NCBI GenBank assembly: GCA_964466155.1
Contig: CAYXMY010000057.1
Span: 1 to 18,359 of the forward strand
Reading direction: 5' to 3'
DNA length: 18,359 bases
Source of the DNA: Caenibius sp964466155
GTDB lineage: Bacteria; Pseudomonadota; Alphaproteobacteria; Sphingomonadales; Sphingomonadaceae
Shown: piece by piece, positions 14,868-18,359 of the stretch
How positions within the stretch are numbered: position 1 is the stretch's first letter
How the letters are laid out: each line of letters begins with the position of its first letter
Notes under the pieces: model-generated
What the model was told of the DNA's origin: nothing
What the model saw: the letters and a program-made list of their open reading frames with translations, nothing else
The model's database searches: none
Position numbers and translations under genes: made by a program

Positions 14868-15716
14868 TCAAAGCTTGTCGGAGTAATCGTCGACCCCTGG
14901 CACGATGGGGCGAAAGGGGGCGCTCAGCTTCAGCTTGCCGAGGCCCAAGGACTGCAAGGCTTCCTCAATCGCCGCGCTGCTGCGATGCCAGTCACTGGAA
15001 CTGGCCGGGATATCAGAGAAAACCAGCATGAGCCGACCATGCTCCAATTCATTCCGCGTGGGATGCGCAGCTATGCGCGGGGCGTTTGCAGGCAGCAGAA
15101 GCGGCGTGAACCATAGGGCGAGAGTGCGAGATTGTGCGGGCAGGAAGCCGAGTGCTTCTGCGCAGGCTTGGCGGACATCGCTGTCCCGTGCGCCTGCTGC
15201 CTGTTCAATGAACACCGCCATGGTCGAGCGAAAGGGATATTCAAGCGCAAGTTCGGCTGCGAGGGGTGCTTTCGTACCCTGAAGGCAGCCCGCGTAGTTG
15301 TAGAATCCGGTCGCAATGCTGTCGGTGGGCGGTCCCATACGCCCCTGACGGGCGAGCCTGCGCACCTGATCAACCGACCATTCCAGAGCCGGTTCGCGAC
15401 GGCCTTTCAAAATCCAGTAGAGATGGAGAAACGATCCTCGATCAGGTGCTTCGTCTGGGTTGATACCCGCGCCATACCGCAATCGCTTGAGATCGCGCGT
15501 CGCGACAAATCGCCTGCCGGAGAAGAAATCGGCACCCGCCATGCAGCCGGCGAAGAAGTGATCGCGCTCGTACCAGTCCGCAAAGGTCTTTGCATGGCCG
15601 GGTCTGGGTTCAACCAGCGAAAAGAGGATGGTTCCCAGTTCGACCGGAGGTGCCAGCGCCAAGTCCGATAAGGACGGTTCCCGCTTAGGGAGCTTGGAAT
15701 CCTCTTTTCCGTTCAT
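14868..15716 (-). CDS. Uncharacterised protein, possibly a duplicated dimeric alpha/beta-barrel (EthD-like)
   Basis: I do not recognise this 282-residue protein with certainty. Residues 26-82 (VELGTILFSLVEPRPGHAKTFADWYERDHF and on) look like a ferredoxin-like beta-alpha-beta unit of the dimeric alpha/beta-barrel type: a strand, then a helix containing WYERDHF, as in EthD- and ABM-like proteins. A second unit may start at 225 (EHGRLMLVFSDIPASSSDW). Between them is a predicted soluble, mostly helical region with RSTMAVFIEQAAG. There is no signal peptide or membrane segment. The ATG at 15716 is preferred to a TTG at 15758, which would lie inside the divergent promoter region; its ribosome site is poor. 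It is the first gene of a two-gene unit with the flavoprotein and divergent from the P450, suggesting an accessory or enzymatic role in the same pathway. Confidence 0.75.
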   Translation of the reverse strand: MNGKEDSKLPKREPSLSDLALAPPVELGTILFSLVEPRPGHAKTFADWYERDHFFAGCMAGADFFSGRRFVATRDLKRLRYGAGINPDEAPDRGSFLHLYWILKGRREPALEWSVDQVRRLARQGRMGPPTDSIATGFYNYAGCLQGTKAPLAAELALEYPFRSTMAVFIEQAAGARDSDVRQACAEALGFLPAQSRTLALWFTPLLLPANAPRIAAHPTRNELEHGRLMLVFSDIPASSSDWHRSSAAIEEALQSLGLGKLKLSAPFRPIVPGVDDYSDKL

Positions 15717-15865
15717 GGTATATCTGCTGCTTGACCGGGCCTTGAAAAAGGGTAACAATATTACTGTAAATGAGATGGCGGCACTTGTCGACAGGATTTC
15801 CCGTGATGGAAGCTTGTTGGAAGAGGTAAGTCTTGCGGCCGCCGGATGCCTGGGCGGAGGACTGC
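15717..15865. promoter_or_regulatory. Divergent control region between the unassigned gene and the P450
   Basis: This 149-base AT-richer region separates two genes transcribed away from each other and contains the conserved module at 15731-15788. The near-palindrome TTAC-T-GTAA at 15761-15769 could be the core of an operator acting on both directions. The P450 ribosome site GGAGG is at 15856-15860. Confidence 0.6.
15731..15788 (+). repeat. Promoter-like module, copy A (upstream of P450)
   Basis: This 58-base element aligns without gaps to 17105-17162, with 40 identical positions. Both begin TTGACC, both carry GGGTAA in the middle, and both share the block TACTGTAAATGRGRTGGCG (17 of 19 fixed) and end in TTGT. 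The TACTG begins 31 bases after the first T of TTGACC in each. The block starts 104 bases before the P450 GTG. Confidence 0.75.
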
Positions 15866-17068
15866 GTGACCGTTGATTACGATCCTTATTCCGATGAGGC
15901 GATGCGCGATCCCAGCGATCTGTATCGCCGGATGCGCGAAGCGGGCTGCCCGCACTATATCGAGAAATACCAAGCGTGGGCCTTAGTTCGCTACGATGAC
16001 GTGAACGCGGCGAGCCTGGCCGAAGACAAGATCGATTTTACGCATGGATCGCTATTGGGGCAGCACCTTCTGGGCGAACCGGTTCCGCCCACATTCATGA
16101 CGATGAATGCCCCGGAACGGCGCGGCTGGCGCAATCTGCTGACCCCCTCCTACAGTCCGAAGGCTGTCAAGGCGGAGGGCGAGCGTCTTCGGATGCTGGT
16201 GCGCGAGTTACTGGCTCCGCTGATCACGCGCGGAGAGTTCGACGTCTATCGCGATCTCACCAACCGGGTGATGTGCATCAACGCCGGATACATGTTGGGC
16301 ATTCCTCGACAGGATGCCGAATATGTCCGCGCGCTGATCGACGACATGATCATGCATCGCGAAACCGGACAGAAGGGGATGACGTCCGCGCGCAATCGGG
16401 AGGCCGCAGCCGAATTGGGCGGCTATCCGGGAGATTATGTGGCGCGCCTTCGTCGGGCGCCACACACCGCCGAACGGCATGCCAGGCTGCTGTTGGAGGC
16501 GGAGGTCGACGGCAAGCATCTCAACGACGAGGAGATGGTAGCGTACTTCTTCTCGTTGTTGGTGACGGGGTCGGAAACCACGCCGATGGCGACCGCCGGG
16601 GTATTCTACTATCTCGCCAAGTATCCCGAGCAGAAGGCCCGGGTCGTTGCCGATCCGGCAGGACTCGCCAAGTTGGCCTTCATGGAAACCTGCCGGTACG
16701 ACCAGCCGACCAACATGCTCGTGCGGCGGGCTCGCGGCGATTTCGAATTGGAGGGCAAGCAGATCCACACCGGCGATCGGTTGCTGATGATCTATGCTTC
16801 GGCCAATCGCGACGAGACTCGTTTCGAGCGGGCGGACAGCTTCGATATTTTCCGTTCGCGCAAGGCCGACATGAGCTTCGGCACCGGCATCGGCTTCTGT
16901 CTCGGGGCCCATCTTGCGCAATTCGTCGGGCCGATGATGGTCGAGGAAATACTACAGGCCATTGGCGACTACGAGCTGATCGAGGAGCGGTGTCAACGCG
17001 CTTACGGAGAAAACCTCGCCGGTTTCAACTGCGTTCCCATTCGTTTCTCAGCAAAATCCTCGAGCTGA
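15866..17068 (+). CDS. Cytochrome P450 (class I, soluble bacterial type; GTG start)
   Basis: This 400-residue P450 monooxygenase uses heme to insert one oxygen atom into a substrate. The I-helix oxygen-activation motif is LLVTGSETTPMA (E237, T238). The ExxR motif is E274-T-C-R277. The heme-cysteine loop is SFGTGIGFCLGAHLA, with C345 as the thiolate ligand. No membrane anchor is present. The C-helix reads MNAPERRGWRNLL (about 80-92) where bacterial P450s usually have DPPEHTRLR, so arginine replaces the common histidine. GTG at 15866 has GGAGG five bases upstream; a TTG at 15833 (11 residues longer) is possible but less well supported. No ferredoxin or reductase gene lies in the window, so redox partners must be elsewhere. 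The CYP family and the substrate were not determined. Confidence 0.95.
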   Translation: MTVDYDPYSDEAMRDPSDLYRRMREAGCPHYIEKYQAWALVRYDDVNAASLAEDKIDFTHGSLLGQHLLGEPVPPTFMTMNAPERRGWRNLLTPSYSPKAVKAEGERLRMLVRELLAPLITRGEFDVYRDLTNRVMCINAGYMLGIPRQDAEYVRALIDDMIMHRETGQKGMTSARNREAAAELGGYPGDYVARLRRAPHTAERHARLLLEAEVDGKHLNDEEMVAYFFSLLVTGSETTPMATAGVFYYLAKYPEQKARVVADPAGLAKLAFMETCRYDQPTNMLVRRARGDFELEGKQIHTGDRLLMIYASANRDETRFERADSFDIFRSRKADMSFGTGIGFCLGAHLAQFVGPMMVEEILQAIGDYELIEERCQRAYGENLAGFNCVPIRFSAKSSS

Positions 17069-17242
17069 TCTCGTCCCATTTCCTGTGCTCATCCTGGGTA
17101 CGGCTTGACCCGGTTAGGTAATTGGGTAATATTGGTACTGTAAATGGGGTGGCGTAGTTTGTGCCTTGTGGTGCTGAATGGGGGCTTGGAGCCGCAGATT
17201 GCCGCATAGCTTGACGATGCATGTTGGAGAGGAAGGCGCGAG
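17069..17242 (+). promoter_or_regulatory. Intergenic region and leader upstream of the SDR gene
   Basis: These 174 bases contain the second copy of the conserved module (17105-17162) followed by about 80 bases of leader and the ribosome site GAGGAA at about 17230. Its presence suggests that the SDR gene has its own promoter rather than relying only on read-through from the P450. No terminator hairpin with a T-run was seen after the P450. Confidence 0.55.
17105..17162 (+). repeat. Promoter-like module, copy B (upstream of SDR)
   Basis: This is the partner of the element at 15731-15788, on the same strand. TTGACC at 17105-17110 could be a -35 hexamer, with TAATAT at 17127-17132 as a weak -10 after 16 bases. 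The conserved block TACTGTAAATGGGGTGGCG starts at 17136, 107 bases before the SDR start codon, nearly the same distance as in copy A. Confidence 0.75.
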
Positions 17243-17995
17243 ATGGATTTCACCGCTAAGTCGGTTTTGATCACGGGTGGGGCGTCGGGTATTGGATATG
17301 CTGCGGCCGATTTGTTTGTGCGGTCGGGCGCGACTGTTGCTATCGCTGACATCAACGAAGAGGGATTGCGGGATGCGACCGAGAAATTGGCGCGCCATGG
17401 CAAGGTGTTCGCGGTGACATGCGACTCCTCCGATCCCGATAGTTGCACTCGCTTGATCGAGGAAAGCGTTGCGTTACTTGGAGGGCTGGATATCGTTTGC
17501 AACATCGCAGGCGTATTGGCGAAAGGCGCGACGCACGAATTTGCCGATGAGCAGTGGCAGAAAGTGCTTGCGGTGAATTTGAACGGCCCCTTTTACATTA
17601 GCAAGCGCGCCATTCCGCATCTTCTGAAGAGCCAGGGTTGCATTATCAACGTTGCATCGGTCGCGGGGTTGATCGGATCTCCTTATGGTGCGGCGTACAG
17701 TGCTTCCAAGGCTGGGGTAATCGGGCTGACCAAGGCCATGGCTGCCGAATATTCGCGGCGTGGAATACGCGTGAATGCAGTTTGTCCCGGTATGGTTCTG
17801 ACGCCGATGGCCGCAAGTGTGAAGAGTTTCGCGACAGAGGTGGATATGGAGCTTATGAAGCGGCTCCACCCTCTGACGGGCAAGGGCTCGGATCCGTCGG
17901 AAATCGCGGCGGCTATCGCTTTCCTGGCTTCGGAGGTCGCTGCGAACGCTACGGGCACCATTCTGACAATCGATGGTGGGCAAACGGCGATCTGA
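17243..17995 (+). CDS. Short-chain dehydrogenase/reductase (classical SDR)
   Basis: This 250-residue classical SDR oxidises or reduces an alcohol/ketone with a nicotinamide cofactor. The cofactor motif TGGASGIG is at 11-18. D36 at the end of the second strand (IADIN) points to NAD(H) rather than NADP(H). The structural motif reads NIAG at 87-90 instead of the usual NNAG. The catalytic set is N113, S139, Y152 and K156 (YSASK), and the PG segment at 182-183 and the C-terminal IDGG are normal. The ATG has GAGGAA upstream. The gene follows the P450 in the same direction and fits oxidation of a hydroxyl group made by it. Many codons end in T or G-T rather than G/C, and the gene looks lower in GC than the housekeeping block, suggesting transfer. 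Confidence 0.95.
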   Translation: MDFTAKSVLITGGASGIGYAAADLFVRSGATVAIADINEEGLRDATEKLARHGKVFAVTCDSSDPDSCTRLIEESVALLGGLDIVCNIAGVLAKGATHEFADEQWQKVLAVNLNGPFYISKRAIPHLLKSQGCIINVASVAGLIGSPYGAAYSASKAGVIGLTKAMAAEYSRRGIRVNAVCPGMVLTPMAASVKSFATEVDMELMKRLHPLTGKGSDPSEIAAAIAFLASEVAANATGTILTIDGGQTAI

Positions 17996-18359
17996 AAAGG
18001 GGCAGGCTCGAAAACGGTCGTTTGGAGAGATTTTCGAATGACCGGGACTGCTCCTCGCTGAGGCCTTCGAGGCCTGCGGCGATGGGCCTGTTGATATCCG
18101 TTCGATTGGTCGCGGGGCATGCCTGTCGACCTTGGTGATCGGAAGCTGATCGCGAACCAGCACGAGCGTGCCCGCGGCGAGTCCGGCGAACTTTAATCAT
18201 ATGCGTCAATCCGGCTCCCTGATGTGGGAAAGCCGCTGGTTTTCGTTGTCTCTGTTCCATTGGCTGGCGGAGCGATGGCGGGAAATCGGCCATGCGGGGG
18301 ATGCACTGCAAAATCCGGTACTGCTGGTATCGTTTATTCTTGACATTCGGTACTGCCGG
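17996..18359. other. Right-end region without an assignable gene
   Basis: These 364 bases hold no ORF with convincing coding features. Two inverted repeats lie soon after the SDR stop: TCGAAAA/TTTTCGA (18008-18037) and AGGCC/GGCCT around TTCGA (18061-18075); either could help end the SDR transcript, though T-runs are lacking. An open frame from ATG 18201 to the window edge (MRQSGSLMWESRWFSLSLFH and on) has no ribosome site and no recognised family. The far end carries TTGACA (18340-18345) and a repeated 12-mer, listed separately. Confidence 0.45.
18316..18359 (+). repeat. Direct repeat CGGTACTGCNGG, two copies 32 bases apart
   Basis: CGGTACTGCTGG (18316-18327) and CGGTACTGCCGG (18348-18359) differ at one position, and their starts are 32 bases apart, about three helical turns. 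TTGACA lies between them at 18340. GGTACTG also occurs in promoter-module copy B (17134-17140). This could be an operator pair for a gene beyond the right edge, but the second copy is cut at the window end. Confidence 0.45.

Noticed and set aside
18201..18359. A partial gene starting at ATG 18201 and running off the right edge
   Set aside because: No ribosome-binding site, no recognised family, and promoter-like repeats overlap its end; 53 codons open by chance is common in this composition.
1..18359. CRISPR arrays, tRNA or rRNA genes
   Set aside because: I looked for regularly spaced repeats and tRNA-like cloverleaf or CCA ends in the gaps and saw none; the gaps are short and largely accounted for.

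Overview
The window looks like chromosomal DNA from an alphaproteobacterium of the order Sphingomonadales, with a Novosphingobium- or Sphingobium-like background. This is inferred from the high GC content, the MucR/Ros regulator, the gene order of the first 6.3 kb, and class II DAHP synthase starting MAKNWSPDGW. The genus is an inference; no 16S or other marker lies here.

Layout. Bases 1-6341 are a compact housekeeping block read on the minus strand: nfu (NifU-type Fe-S scaffold), a RutE-like nitroreductase, tsaB, rimI, mucR, fur, plsC, miaB and the 5' part of phoH, which runs off the left edge. A strong intrinsic terminator separates mucR from fur. From 6431 the plus strand carries a secreted two-half M16 metallopeptidase and then aroG-type class II DAHP synthase, which ends in a large nested hairpin.

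From about 10.9 kb the window looks accessory. It holds an amidohydrolase of the D-aminoacylase superfamily (11290-13047). A palindromic terminator-like hairpin follows, then a roughly 360-base non-coding stretch with what appears to be the decayed C-terminal end of an IS6-like transposase. A divergent catabolic-looking cluster comes next. On the minus strand lie an unassigned 282-residue protein and a KstD/fumarate-reductase-type flavoprotein. On the plus strand lie a cytochrome P450 and a classical SDR. The last 360 bases hold no gene I can assign.

How the genes fit together. The left half serves tRNA modification (miaB, tsaB), protein N-acetylation (rimI), lipid synthesis (plsC), iron control and Fe-S supply (fur, nfu). 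In the right half, the P450 (hydroxylation), SDR (alcohol/ketone oxidation), FAD enzyme (ring or enone desaturation or reduction) and amidohydrolase (C-N or ring hydrolysis) form a plausible peripheral pathway for a cyclic, steroid-like, terpenoid or aromatic substrate. The substrate cannot be read from the sequence. The main new observation is that the P450 and the SDR are each preceded by the same 58-base promoter-like module (40 of 58 positions identical without gaps), at nearly the same distance from their start codons. This suggests common control of the cluster. Three genes (fur, aroG, the P450) appear to start at TTG or GTG codons.
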